From contig LUCM01010097.1 of assembly GCA_008360955.1 (NCBI GenBank), positions 6,420 through 70,419 of the forward strand: a stretch of DNA of 64,000 nt, in the 5' to 3' direction. Each line of letters starts with the position of its first letter. Position 1 is the first letter of the stretch. Under the pieces are notes generated by a model, which saw nothing but the letters and a program-made list of their open reading frames with translations, searched no databases and was not told where the DNA came from. Of this stretch, positions 1 through 12,070 are shown piece by piece. This DNA comes from Fasciolopsis buskii (taxonomy: Eukaryota > Platyhelminthes > Trematoda > Plagiorchiida > Fasciolidae). A program made the translations under genes and the position numbers.

Positions 1-910
1 AAACGACTAGCTTCGTTCGATAAAGGTGTCCCATCTCTCCGTTGCTGTTCACTTTCGAAATGGACGAGATAATGGAGGATGTTTTAGGAGGTCTCCTGTA
101 TGTAGGAATCAAACTGGGAAATGGAGGAAGGCTGTGTGACCTAAATTACACAGACCACGTCGTGTACTTGTTCGAATCTCCGGACCATGTAAAAGGTGCA
201 CTAGTCGAACTCTCGACGGCTGTAGCTCGGTTGGGCATGTGTAAAATGACATTATATAACTGGACGACAGTAGTCCCGAACTTGATAGTGGATGAAGAGG
301 AACTGACAATTGCGGGCCGTTTTACTTACCTTGGTAGCCGCGTGCCGAACGATGGTAGCACGATAGTGGAGGTGAGCACAAGTATATACAAGGCTCGAGC
401 GGCCTGTGCCGGACTGAAGCACTCGTGCGTCGACCTGATATTTCACTGAAATTGAAAGGTGGTGTGTATCGTGGGGCAGTCCTCTCAGTTCTTTTGTGTG
501 GATGTGAGATATGGAGTGTGCGTGTCAAAGCTGTTCAGCGCTTGGGGGGTTTTCATTTCGCAGTGTTGCCAGGATTGGATGGAGTGACCGGGTGAGTAAT
601 GTGGAGGTTAGCAATCTATCATTGGGTGCCGGTTTTTGGGAACACTTCATCTCACAGTTTAAGGCTTAGTTTACTACACGGTACCCTATTTCGCGTTTAT
701 CCGATGGAGTGGGAGAAACCGTGTGGAGGTCAGCAGGTGAGGTGACAACGTAGAACAAGAAAACGTACATCGACTTTAGGTAAAATAAGTGTCTAACGTC
801 TCCATACTTGGGGTCCGAAAGACACGTCAACTAGGTGATTGGAGGCATTGAAGAACATGGCAGTGAATTATGAACAGCGCCTATCGTGTTGTCACTTTAG
901 TTCAAATTAG
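1..910 (+). mobile_element. RTE-type non-LTR retrotransposon, decayed 3' part of the RT ORF
   Basis: The longest open piece (42-449) reads like the end of an RTE reverse transcriptase: an 'EIMEDVLGGLL' stretch, then a motif C region 'LNYTDHVVYL', then 'FTYLGSRVPNDGST' and 'KARAACAGLKH', all in family order. In active relatives motif C is YADD; here the second Asp is His, so the enzyme would be dead. After 449 the same ORF continues through frameshifts ('VLLCGCEIWSVRV' near 480-520, 'SDRVSNVEV' near 580-610) to the typical C-terminal 'TRWLEALKNMA' block near 820-860 and 'CCHFSS' near 890. A short GATAATGATGATGG tract near 1090 may be the element tail. The 5' part lies outside the window. The copy is old and sits antisense in the AGAP gene. 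Confidence 0.86.
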
Positions 911-2128
911 AATGGTTGACAAAGTGCGTTTGTACAGTTAGAATGTTCTGTGTATTGGCTATTGCAGCATTCTCTTTTCCCGCTGCTACAGGTCCATCCG
1001 CTATTCCGCATGCTTATCCCGCCTGTGTGTAGAGATGTGTAACTCTGAGTAGAAGGCAGCGTTCAGTGCAGCTTGGCGTGTTAAGGCTGAACGATAATGA
1101 TGATGGTGCCGATCATACCACCCGCCGCTGTCCGACTTTTCTTCGACTTTTCACAGCGCAAATATTGGCAATGATCAAGACCAACAAGTGGCCAATGGGT
1201 CTTCAAACTCCGATCTTCAACATTTATCCAGGAGTTATACTGCATTTACTGCTTCCAAAATCACTCTTCCGTCTGCTTGCTCGCAAGCAACATTCACTCT
1301 CACCACCTGGCTTTGCTTCTTTTATCGGCTTACCCATTAGTTTCTGATGTGCGAATGCTGCCTTATATCTCAGCTTGCTGGTGGGGTTGTTTTTTGACTC
1401 TAGCCCGCATGTCGTAAATGGCTGAAATCCAAACAGTAGTCGAATACCGCGGTCACGTGTGGAGTAGGATTTTGTTCACTTTTCATCCTCTTTTCGATCG
1501 GACTGGCTGATCCACGGCAGCCAAGCCGCAGTCACTGGTTTACTGTCGACGATTGCTTCGCTATTTTGTTTTTTAAGAGCACTACTTTGGTGTTTTTCCG
1601 CGGCTTACCTCCATAGCTCCTGTCTGCAACGTCGTCCGCTCATCCCGTACACCTGCAGCCAATCATTCCTGGTGAGTTTTCGCCACGTCGCACATCGCCC
1701 TCCTGGATTTCCTACACAGACTGAAGCAGTTTCCCACTTTGACTTCCTGTCTTTTTACAATCTTTCACCATTAAAAAATCAGCAGAAGACTGACTGGTAA
1801 GCTCTCCTAGTCATTTTTCGCAGGGTCTTTTATCTACGGGGTTTACCCCCTGTAGTGCGTTCGACCAGAAAATAAGTCGAAAGTACATTGCGGTTCCTCA
1901 AATTAAAGGCATTCCCTATGTACCTATGAGTTTATTTGAATAGTGAACCTTGTCATTTTGTATATTGGACAAAATACAAAAGCCATCGTGGAAAGACCTC
2001 AATCCAAGGAACTAAGAAATGTGTCCAGCTAGTTCCACACCAAAGAAACCGAAAAGAGCAAACGCGAGTTTTCCGATGACCAATACAGGTTTTTGACGTT
2101 CAATAAGCCACCTGAAAGGGACACTAAC
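911..2128. other. Intronic sequence of AGAP (intron 4, open to the left), no gene recognised
   Basis: On the minus strand this stretch begins with the GTTAGT donor after AGAP exon 4 (at 2128). I found no exon resembling the PH domain that should follow, so intron 4 is at least 2.1 kb and contains the RTE remnant. A 93-codon plus-strand ORF (1066-1347) has no recognisable motif and overlaps the probable 3' tail of the RTE copy. Confidence 0.5.
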
Positions 2129-3162
2129 CTGAGGTTTTGTGATTGTAGTGGAAGCCACGGTGCTGCGAACGTAGCCATGGGGATAGAGTCCATGCGGAGG
2201 TTGAGGAGTGCCCGCAATGACAACGGATTCAGTTGGACTAACTCCGTGTTGACGTGAAGGGACAGTGCTGGAAAACTGAGGCGTAATGGGCCTAGAAGGC
2301 TTTCCAGAGACCAAACTACGCGTCTGTAATACTTTCAGGCAAGCTGAAACATGGCATAAACGGAAATAGTCATACCATCTTGAAAGACCCTTTCTACATT
2401 GAGCCCATATGCCGCGCATGTTTCATAATACGCACAGCGGCGCAAATCATTAGCTAGCTTCCGAGCTCTGGTGTCATCGATTACACGGATATACGATTCA
2501 TGGTTGGAATCTGCAACGATATAGGTGTTACGCAGTGTCTCACCTTGAGTACCAACAAGTAAAATGGGTAAGTTTGTAAGATCTCTGTATGTGGATAAGC
2601 GGGCATAATAGTCATAAACCAGTTGATAGCTTTCAAAATTCTCAAGACTGAAGACAAATATTACACCATCAATCCAATGGCTGAATTGTTGATCTGGAGG
2701 ACCTCCTTCGTCCCGAATTAGCAGCAAGTGGCTATGGTTCTCCAAGGAAATTTCTTTTTTAAATCTCCCACCCTCGGGAGATTCTTCGTGCAGATAAGTT
2801 CCAGTCAAATAGCGATGCACCAGGGCCGACTTTCCACTCTGTATTGAACCCAGCAAACCCTTAGGTTTGAATTACAGTAAGGTTAATAGTTGAAAACCAA
2901 CCAATTTGATGTCTGGGACTCTGTGACTCAATGTCCACTCCTGGCTATTTACGAATGCATCTGGGACAAATAAAGCAATGAAGTAGAAAATAATACCTTC
3001 AATTGATACTACTAGTTGGCGCAATGAGTCGGATATATTTTTATCATCAATAGCATCAACAAGGTCGTATATGGCATAAATACTAGGGTGTACGCTTTCA
3101 AAACGTATAATCTCTTGTCTAATGGAGTGAGACACCTCCTCGAGGGAAGAGAACGTCGACAT
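2129..3162 (-). CDS. AGAP: AGAP/centaurin-gamma Arf GTPase-activating protein, 5' exons 1-4 (GTPase-like domain), partial
   Basis: Four exons on the minus strand: 3162-2997, 2960-2902, 2859-2376, 2343-2129. They join in frame (phases 1, 0, 1, 0) to 308 codons. The first ATG (3162) follows an in-frame TAG six codons upstream. Residues 1-75 match the AGAP N-terminal segment ('[15 protein letters not shown]', '[19 protein letters not shown]'). The GTPase-like domain starts at 76: P-loop GSIQSGKS (79-86), '[12 protein letters not shown]', switch II-like DEGGPP (125-130), VGTQGE (177-182) in place of the NKxD box, then '[11 protein letters not shown]' and '[18 protein letters not shown]'. Known family members regulate Arf GTPases in endosomal traffic and carry split PH, ArfGAP and ankyrin domains after this part; those exons lie left of the window. 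Exon 4 codes a Ser/Pro/Thr-rich linker. Introns are 36, 42 and 32 nt with GT..AG ends. No break is seen. AGAP1, 2 and 3 cannot be told apart. Confidence 0.93.
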
Positions 3163-5270
3163 CCGACAACCAACTACCTACGCGACATACGGAGAAAATA
3201 TTTCGTCCCGCGCGCTACTGGTTTCGACGTACTAAAATCAGATCCAGGTCCAGATGACTTCTACGACTTCATGCCGAGACGGCTGATCGTCCAGATTCTC
3301 CCACTGATTAGTACTTGGATCAGATTATGCTTCGGAAACAAGAGGACGAAGGTCATTTTCAGATTCCGGGATGAAAATGAGAACCATGTAGGTAAGCGCA
3401 TCTCTCATTCCCACCGTCTTGAGGCATCGAAGCAGTTCATCTGTGGAAGGTCAGTCCCGTAGATTCCGGTTCTTCCTTTATTCCGCGGCCCTAAGGCATG
3501 GCCTATTTTACCCCTGGCCTTGATTTTTTATCATTTTTTCTTCAGTCTCCCGCATGTCCAGTTTCAGCTGTCTGGTTTCCGCTGCATTTAAAGCTAGAGT
3601 ACTCTCCTCACCCTCACGGCGATAGAATGTCGAAGTCCCGAACTGGCACTCGGGCACAAGGCCAAATGACCACACATCGATTCCTAAACAGTTCTCTTGT
3701 CACGAACATTATGGGCTGGAACGAAGGAAACTGGGGGGAAGGTAGCCGGATACCATTGAGAAATAAGTGAAATAGTTTATGGGTCGTTGTGCTAACTGTG
3801 TTGCTCTATATTGCCTGAAGGGCAGGTGCCACGGAATTGTGGCAATAGTCACTGCTTTGGGATATCGTAGTGTGAGGCTTAAATGAATTTCGAAATCCCT
3901 TCCGCTTAAGGAACTCCAGGGAGGGAATGCTCTGAATGGAGACATTAGCTCTAAAGAAGATGCGAATTCGGTGCTTGAAGATTCTTCTACGTAGGCATCC
4001 TATTTTTGCAAACCGGCAGCTTGGTACCCATTCTGCAAATAACCCTATGAAAGAAAAAATTTAGATCCTAATTGCACAAACGCATAACATCCTACCCAGA
4101 CCATTCCATATTTTACTTTGGAAGCAAGACAGTGGTAAACTTGGGTAAAGAAGACCGGAAAACCTATTCAGTCTCGTAATAATTCAAGTCTTCAAGACTT
4201 AGGCTGAAGGTCCCTTAATTGCCTGCCTCAATAACCTCTTGGGATATTCGGTTTCCTAGAGAGACTATTTAATACGTTCCTTCTAGATTGATGTTCGAAT
4301 ACATTTTGGAGGGCCTCCTTACGGTGCTCAGAATTGAAGGCGCGAAAAACTGGCTAAAAGTAAGAGATAGGTCGCCTCTTATTTCACGCTTCAAAAGGGT
4401 ACCGGACAAATCCAGTCCGATTTTGTGATCGCAGAAATTCGGAAAGCACTCCAAATTGTTTCGTGGCTTTGCCTGTGAAAGCTCAAGTGCATCGAGAATT
4501 TCGGCCAGCCGTCCCGTGTCGTGAGTTTCACCGTAGCTATTTTTGGTAGTTTAGGGTTATTCTGACATAAGCAGCAGAGTTGAAGCGGTTTTGCTAGACA
4601 GAAAACCTGCTGAATTTTTCCGAACAGCAGGTGTTGATTTGCTCCCTGATTAATTGTTTCGCTATTTTTGTCTAAGCTGACGCTGTAACGTTGACAACTG
4701 TGACCTGACCCCAATTCAAACGATTTTATACTTTACAGCACACAGTCTATCTGCCCGTTCATTTTTTGAGACTAGACAAAACTACTCACTTTCTATCCGC
4801 ACGTACCCAGAAGTCCCGAGCTATCCAGCCGTTTCACGTATCTTGAGACCCGGGTGCTTTTGCTTTACTCATTTTTATCTTATATTTTTTTAATTTTGTG
4901 CAACCTTTTTAACGATCCTTACTTGTATAACGGCACTACAGTCCTGCCAGTTCTTTGTTTGGACCAATGTGTATAAGTAAAATCTACACAGTTGAAACAT
5001 TGCATTGCTAAGAATGATTTAACAAGTACCGTTGCTCCTTCTAAATACTGTAGTTCGGATACTAACTAAACGTTTCCAGTCGAACATTGCCTCCGTCTTT
5101 TCCTCTTATGTCCTCTTGCTGCACACCACTCGCATTGCTGTCGTAAGGGGAATAAATCGACAAATAAAAATGTAAAATCTCAGCACGCATTTCAAGGTCC
5201 GCACAACGACATGGACCACACGTGCAGCTGCGACGAGTAGCACCCAAAATAGTAAGGTCCTTCACGGGGC
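3163..5270. other. Upstream flank of AGAP, no gene recognised
   Basis: This stretch holds the presumed 5' UTR and promoter of AGAP (minus strand), but I see no clear core promoter. A 90-codon ORF (3498-3770) and a 107-codon minus ORF (4391-4714) show no family motif. The AT-rich tract at 4860-4930 could be the 5' region of the CR1-like element that follows, which is a guess. Confidence 0.4.
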
Positions 5271-5279
5271 CCGGTGGCT

Positions 5280-7330
5280 CGCGTTGATATGTACGATATA
5301 TCCAGCATGAGGGCCACCGACGTCGAAAGAAAGATCACCACCTTCCAATAGCAAGTTCAGTCACTGGAAGATATCTTGTCACGATTATCTTCAGCTCTCG
5401 ATGTTTTCCATATCGGAAAAAACCACAGTTCTCAAAACCCAAATATAACTTGCTTCTGCTTAGAGTCCATTGCCACAGAGCTTTGCAAGCTTGCTGCGGC
5501 CGATAAAAATGCTGTGGTGTTAAATTTTCCAGACCGCCTACAGATGGGAACGGTTAAACTCAGCAAACTAGAGGCATGCAACCTGTCCTACTAATAATGC
5601 TGTCGTATCCGGCCGCAGAAAAATTGAAACGATGCGACTGTCCCTTACTCCTTCAATTTCCTGATTAATTGGAGGCTAAACAGCTTGTAAGCAGATCACA
5701 ATTCATTATCCAAGTTGCGCCTCTCAAGAATATTGAAATCTTTGACGACTGGACAACAATCGAAAGAGAGGGAAGTCGGAGTTCGGAGAACGTCCTCGAC
5801 TACAAATGTATATGCGAAGTCAAAAGGCATCCCTGACCCTTTACCTTGGTGTCCCTTGGACACTCCGTCCGCACTAGGGATTAGTACAACAGCCGCATAT
5901 GGAATAACGGTCGATTCAAATGCGTACAGTCCTCTCCCCTTCCCAGCCACCCAACAAACGGCTGAGCCTAATGTATCTTCATTTTGCCTGCATCTCTGAA
6001 AGTAAGAGAGACGTTCATGAGAATGGTGACATCCCATGTTGTCACGTGAAAGACCCTGGAAAACCAACCAATACCGAACCATTGGACGAGACTTCAATCC
6101 AAGTGTCCCGAAAATAAAATCAATTTCCAGAGCAGCACCAACAACCTCCTAGTGCACATCACTCCCAATCCACCCATCACTCTGGTCTCCCAACCTACCG
6201 CTTTTATATGAACCCCTAACCGACCTACGGAAAAGGCCTGCTTACATGACTCCCATCTTAACCTGCCCCTAACTCTGGGCGACTTACCTGTCGATCCTAC
6301 ATGAGCACCATCTGGCCCGCAAACAAAAGCTCGCCTAACTCCTTTCAAATTTCAACGAACGCAGTTGCTAGGCGATTCCCTGAAGGTAGTCCGATGCTGA
6401 TGAAAACCCGACGACACTTAAAAAACACCTAAATGTGGTCCACCGGGACACCAAATCACCCCAGATGGTCTCCACTTCTGCAAATGGCTCTACTGGCTAC
6501 TTATTTCACTGCTACAAAACCCAATCAAAACGTCCTCGGATCTCCGTCCAGCCGGTTCGAAGTGATCGGTTAACTGCTGCCTTTCGTCAGTCCCACAAAT
6601 ACCACTCCGACCACTTCTGAAATGCCGTATTCAGATTCTGTCTCCCTGGACCGCCGACCTTAGCTACGTTTCAAACTACCAGATCCCAACTGACAAGCGC
6701 TGCTTTCCCCCTGCCGTCAGAAATTCAAAGACAACAAAATCCGCCACCTCTTTGGAGTTTACAACAATCCCCGTTAGTTTAGTCCACTAATGGTCGACCC
6801 TATCAACAAAATTTCTGCTCCGGGGCCGGTGGAATCCCATCCGACCGCGTAACTAAACATCCCGCCCCTAGATAATCCACCACCAGCAGCTAATCTTCCC
6901 CGTTCAGCAGCCTAGTTTTTCTGAAAGGGTGCTCTCCACCGGCTCTGTCGTTTCAAGGCTTGTACTTCCACCCGTCTATGTGGTTCCAACACTATGGCTT
7001 CCCCTATTATGGAGATCCACTTACCTGGGACCATTTTTTATTGCGCGAAACCCGGGTTCCCCGCCCAGTTATCTCCGAGATGACCACAACGAATTACCTC
7101 TACGAAGGTAGTCATCCATAGGGCCATATGCTATCAATAAATTTGGGCACCGCTCGTTCCGAATGCTTCACCGTCCCACCCCAAAATCACTCAAAAATCG
7201 CCTCCACCGATTCGCCATGCTTCCAACATGCCTAGCCTCCAACAATTCAAAATGTTTTTTACGATGTTCCCGTTAATTCGATTACGTCAGCTGTAAATCC
7301 ACTGCCTCCTCCTCGCTGTACTTCGGCTCA
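5280..7330 (+). mobile_element. CR1-like element, probable ORF1 and endonuclease part, heavily decayed
   Basis: A plus-strand open piece (about 5350-5594) has the look of a CR1-type ORF1 protein: a helical stretch with 'VERKITTFQ' and 'LEDILSRLSSALDV', then 'NAVVLNFPDRL' followed by 'LSKLEACNLSY'. Downstream, 'LRLSRILKSLTTGQQSKER' (about 5713-5770) resembles the continuing ORF1 region with its 'R..DRT..QR'-like spacing. Between 6100 and 7330 the frames are broken and I cannot place endonuclease motifs with certainty. The assignment rests on order and position directly upstream of a clear RT in the same orientation. It could also be two unrelated fragments. Confidence 0.36.
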
Positions 7331-8730
7331 TCAAGTTACACTCCCGACTGTTGTCCTGCTATCTAGATCCTTCAGCATTGACTGCACATCCAAAGTGTCT
7401 CTGACTAGCAGGCTGGGCTGATTTGACTGCCGCTCTCTGGGCATCAGCTGGGCTGAAGATTTTCTTTCGTCTGGCTCCCAAGAGGCTGCCGACATCTTAC
7501 ACGTAAACTTGCGCTTGATTATCAACAGCCTCACTCCTCACAGAGCTCAACCCCGGCCAATGCAAATAAGTATAATATGTAATTATGAAAAGAAAAATCT
7601 TAAACTGTAGAATATTTGCATGCGAACCTTAGGCTTCTCCATACTGCTGAGGATAAATCGACTTCAAGACGGTCTGCTTGGTCATCCAAGGCTCAGTTTT
7701 TAGGCAAGAACAAACTGCATTTAAGCAATTGAATCCCGGCTCACATATGTCCAGAATTCTGTGGTTCCGCACTGTTCGCAGTAAACCAGGCACCCCTACG
7801 TGCATCATATGCAACAACCAGCGACTCCATGATCAGAAGGGTGGTGCTGAGGCTTATACCACATATTTCTCTACCCTCACTACCGCCACTCTCCCTAAGT
7901 TAACAGACCAAACACCTTCGTCCATCTTGTTTAACACAGAGAAAATGGAAAACGCTCTCACTGTCATCAAACCATCTTATCGAACTGGCTCCGACGGTAT
8001 CCCTACTGCCCTATTCTGCTTCAGAAAAAGCAACATAACACCTCTATCGTTAAAACTATTTTTTATCTCCATGTCAACTGGGGTATGTCCTGTTCACTGG
8101 AAAGTCTCCAACATCATTTCCCTCCACGAAAATGGCCCATTTTGCGATCCACAAAACTGCTGTCCAACAAATCATGCGTTCTTCTTAATCAGGCTCTTAG
8201 AGAGGACTGAATTTCTCACGACCAAAGACTTAATTGGCAAATCCCAGCATGGCTTTATTAAACACAGATCCAGTGCCTCAAGCCACGTTGATTCTTTTGA
8301 TCCGGTCACTCGAAATGTCGAAAAGAAAAGGCCAAAATAATAACCTTCCTTTGCATGACCAAGGAATTAGAACGTGTGCACCATGAACGGCTGTCACTAA
8401 AAACCAAGTTCTATGGATCAGCAGATCTACTCCATTCTTGGTTAACTTCCTACTTCTTGACGAACTTGGTTTCTTATCCACTGCACCTCACATTCAATGT
8501 CCCCATAAGTGGCACATGAGCGAATCCAGCGTTCTTGCGGGTCACATTGTCCGTTCAGGGAACAAGCTTCAAATGCCTCGTTCTTCAGATGGCCTGGCAA
8601 ATTCTGTACTTCCTTCATCCGCCTTCATCTTCAACGTCATACCATTTCATCATATTTGCCGCATACGGTGACTTCATCCAACTCATAGGACGTCCAATTC
8701 ATTTTGAAAAATTACCGACGGATTGATATA
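7331..8730 (+). mobile_element. CR1-like non-LTR retrotransposon, reverse transcriptase part, inactive
   Basis: The 220-codon ORF 7678-8340 carries the N-terminal part of a CR1/Jockey-type RT: 'YRTGSDGIPTALF' (usual 'GPDGIP' block), 'CPVHWKVSNIISLHE', a degraded 'RPIS' block ('NCCPTNHAF') and 'DLIGKSQHGFIKHRS'. After a frameshift near 8340 it continues with 'TFLCMTKELERVHHERL', which aligns with motif A ('xxLDxxKAFDxVPHxxL'). The catalytic Asp is Cys and the second Asp is Glu. 'LLHSWLTSYFLTN' follows, and further frameshifted sequence reaches about 8560. The piece 7360-7530 upstream matches the linker between endonuclease and RT. The element is decayed and cannot be active. Confidence 0.82.
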
Positions 8731-9285
8731 TTTATTGTAACTTACCTTCTCTCTGACTAAATTTCCTGTCTACCGCATTGTCTTCTTGAATTTTAGGGAT
8801 TTCGGTCGCAATTGGACGTTTGCCATTGTCTTCCAGCTAATTGCTGTCTACAGGGCGCACCTATGATGAATTCAAAAACGAAATGTCTCGCGGTTGGCCA
8901 ATAAAAATTAGCCCCAGGATGTCGGGCATCATTTTGCTGAATGTTTTACCTGGTTTCGGATTTCGACTTGCATGCCCTTGCCACGCCTATTCTATGGCGG
9001 ACATTAACCGCACTCCGACACATGCGTCACGAATAATGCGAGTGAACACATATGTGATGAATGCCCGGCTTGATATCTCTGCAAACTTTGACCCCTTCCT
9101 TCAAATTATTCTCCGAATTCGAGGAATACACAGTGTATCATTATGGCCATTATCAAGGTGGAAAAACCGCGATACCAGCTATTCCCATGCCAATTGCCAT
9201 ATTTCGGCAGCAGTATTCACCTTAGTTTCTTTTTAGGTCCTTAAAGACACAAGCGCACAAGGATAGACCCCATCTGATTCACTAA
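8731..9285. other. Segment with an unassigned 131-codon ORF
   Basis: It lies between CR1-like RT sequence and the 3' repeat shared with 20.2 kb. The ORF at 8841-9236 (plus) has no domain or motif I recognise. Its position suggests an insertion that separated parts of the CR1-like copy, or RT sequence decayed beyond recognition. Confidence 0.3.
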
Positions 9286-9830
9286 GGAGTGTTCTTGCTC
9301 CCTCAGGAATCGACCGTTATCCCCTAGAATACCACATTCCAAAGTGTCTTCCAGCTCAAAATTTCTCGCAATTGCTTACTCTGCCTTATAGAATAGGTTA
9401 CCGGACCATGAACGATCCTGTCAAAATCTATCAAAACCCAAGAGTGTACTGTCCAAATTTCTCTACACATCCCCATTTATCAGCTTCACTGGAACCAGTA
9501 TCATTCTAGAACAAGCCTTTGAGGGATACCTAGAATTTTAGCTTCATCTCAAATTAGGAACCGAACACTGTGCCGCCCTGTACCGGTTTCCTCCCAAAGA
9601 CCACTGACACTAATAGCAGCCATCATACCATCCGCCCTGCAGCTCCATCAAAAACGGAATAGATGGGCAAATACAGACTAAGCTATATTTTAGTCCAACT
9701 TTTCTCCTTTTCTCTACACATCAGCCTCCATGACTCTTCCATCAAAGTCCCCTCATCTTTGTTAGGCAGCAGCGCAGAACAGACCGACCATGATGGCTGT
9801 CGAAAAATCAATGCCTAGTACTCCGAATTA
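9286..9830 (+). repeat. Repeat segment shared with 20215-20800, probably CR1-like 3' end
   Basis: The stretch with 'aatcgaccgttatcccctag' and 'aataccac...ccaaa.tgtct' (9308-9370) has a clear plus-strand counterpart at 20230-20280 ('aatcgatcgttatcccacat', 'aataccactgtccaaaatgt'). The second copy directly follows CR1-like RT sequence, so this is most simply the end of the RT ORF and 3' UTR of the same family. No intact reading frame remains. Confidence 0.5.
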
Positions 9831-9869
9831 GCCAAGAACGTGTTTGCAGCTGAAGTAGTTTTAATCACA

Positions 9870-11010
9870 ATGACGAACTGATCCTAGTATGACCCCGGTT
9901 GGTCAACCACATATGTCATTTATTATTAACCACGGCACCAGTTCGATGTTGGCTTAAGGCCAATTAAAATTAACTCTCTACTCTTTGTCACAAATCTTAA
10001 AATTTTACCTTGTCATTTTATTCCTTGGCAGCCACATCCAAGTTTTGAGATTGGCGATTACATTGAGAGCAATATTTGCATACTTCCCCTCTAATATTTG
10101 GCTTACACGACCAACCCCTGGTCGGATGATGCTTTTATTTCTCAACGGTTCACTAATCACCATTATTCCAAGCTGGAACCCAAGGCAAACTGCTCCCCTC
10201 TTTTGTTTCAGATCCCGCACCCAGGCTATATGAGCTATCACGGGTTCCGCCCTCGTAGGGGCAATTAAGGATCTATTCGCTTCTCACTTCTGCTTGGACG
10301 CTGCTAGCAAGATTTGACGCTTCAATACTAGTTCGCTTGACCCGAACCAGGCCACTGGTCGCATTGGATGATCCTACTCAGGTGGACCTTCATGATTGGA
10401 CGTTAATAAATTTATTACTGCCGCTGCAATTGTTTGCGAACCACATCGGAAACCCCACCCGTACTGCCGCCCAAGATCCAAAACTGTGACAACAAAAATG
10501 ACAGCATAGGAATATTGACGGTTGGTGTATTTAAGAACTGCTTTTATGTCTTACGCAAAATCCTCCATTTATCCTCGCAGCCCAGTTTTCCGCCAGCTGC
10601 ACAGAAATGCAATCAGCGGTCTTGTGAATTTCATATTTTCTCTGTGTGAAATGTTTCATAAAATTTCACTCTCCAAACGGTACTTCTCAACCTTCAGCAC
10701 TTTACGGGCCCTTTATTAGTGTTAAATGCGACCAACATATCCATCTTGCATTACATTCCGCTGGATTTTGATTAATTTCCATCCAATTATCATTTCTTTA
10801 CTGATCTTCATCTCCGCGGGTTAACACTTGTCCATCACGTGATGCTTTTGAATTTTGTGGCCTTCAGTCACATTTCCACGATTGACATAAAGCTTCCGTC
10901 AATTTTTGCACCAGGTGTATTTAGTGCACTTAACCACGAAATGACTGGCAGTTTGTTGATCACAAACAATCCCTGAAATCCCTGTGTTTTGTTTGGCATA
11001 TTTGAGCACC
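9870..11010 (+). repeat. Dispersed repeat family R1, copy A
   Basis: Parts of this stretch match copy B at 15.8-16.8 kb in the same order: 'ttgtttcagatcccgcaccc' (10202-10221) against 'tgtgtttcagatctcgcacc' (near 16040), 'cacccgtactgc' (10457 and 16288), 'tgacaacaaaaatgacag' against 'cgacaacaaaaattacag', and 'atttagtgcacttaaccacg' against 'atttagtgcacttaaacacg'. Identity looks like roughly 70-75 percent by eye. Short ORFs (9985-10233, 10434-10719) are not coding by any motif. It may be the untranslated end of a retrotransposon. Confidence 0.66.
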
Positions 11011-12070
11011 GCGTATTGCTTTGCAGATTATGATCGTGCTTCCAGAGTAATCCTGAGAAGCATATACCTTATATCCATTTTAGTTTTTAATATTCCCGTT
11101 TACTCTGCACCATCTATGTACAGATTGATCTTGGCTAGCTCATGTCCCTAGCGAATCGGAAATAATTAGTATTATTAATTCGACTACCGTATTCAATTAA
11201 GACGCCGCACGGAACCTGGAAGTCTTCAACAGAGATGGATGGGAAGTGAAGTTTCAGCATGACCAAGACTCGAAAGGCAGATTGGCGAGCCAGCTGTTGT
11301 TAAAGGACGGAACAATGCCTCACTAACCGGAGACGTGAAATTTTATGTCATTTACCATTTCAATCTGGAAAATTTGAAATTGCCTCGGTTCTGAGACGTT
11401 GTTCCAAATTGTTTCAGATGGTTAATATTATGAAGAAGAATTACTAGGAAATGCTGAATGAGGGCTTGCTTAGCAGAAAATGGGCTCAGTCCAAGATTTG
11501 TCGGTCCGATCCCAATATCGGACGGAAAAATTTCACGCAAAAGGGGACTTTTCAGAATCGGAAACAAATGGCATTACAAACCCCAGTCATGAGCGACAAT
11601 TCATGAAGAGACATAAACATCATGAATTCTGGAGTCAGCAAGCCGACTAAAAGCTTGAAAGCTCACGCATCCTAAGTTTGTGTGCTCCGCTTTGATTCTG
11701 TATGCGAGCGCCAGGTTGAGACAGTAGCTGCTGGGAGTAAGAGACATGAAAACTCTGAGGCTGTGGCTGCGGTTACAACCCCAAGCAAGATATGCAGCTG
11801 AGCGATAGTTCTGTTATGTACTGCAGGGGGCAGAAAAAAGACAGTATATGCGCAAAAGCGGTGGATTTCTGCTTGATTATATGTTAAAATGGAAAGTCTG
11901 TACAAATGGTTGGTTCAGTCTACCTGCTGTGGCCGAGTCATATGAGTGCATCAACCTAAATCTTCAGCTACTCCGAATTTCATCGTATTCAACAGCTTAC
12001 GCATGGAGTTACCTATAGACATGCAGAATCATTCATTACATATATCTCTTAGTATATTGTATATTTTCTG
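11011..12070. other. No feature recognised
   Basis: About 1 kb of unique-looking sequence. Minus-strand ORFs of 71 and 77 codons (11352-11567, 11672-11905) lack motifs. Confidence 0.4.

Noticed and set aside
2012..2128. In-frame extension of AGAP exon 4 past 2129
   Set aside because: The frame stays open to a stop at about 2012, but it crosses a good GTTAGT donor and the added residues do not resemble AGAP. A 17-nt intron to the next AG would be too short.
3088..3462. 124-codon plus-strand ORF
   Set aside because: Its first part is the antisense shadow of AGAP exon 1 and the rest has no motif.
4391..4714. 107-codon minus-strand ORF as an AGAP-upstream gene
   Set aside because: No motif, no exon marks, and the plus strand of the same stretch is equally open in parts.
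5696..6097. 133-codon minus-strand ORF
   Set aside because: It lies antisense to the ORF1-like sequence of the CR1-like element and shows no motif of its own.
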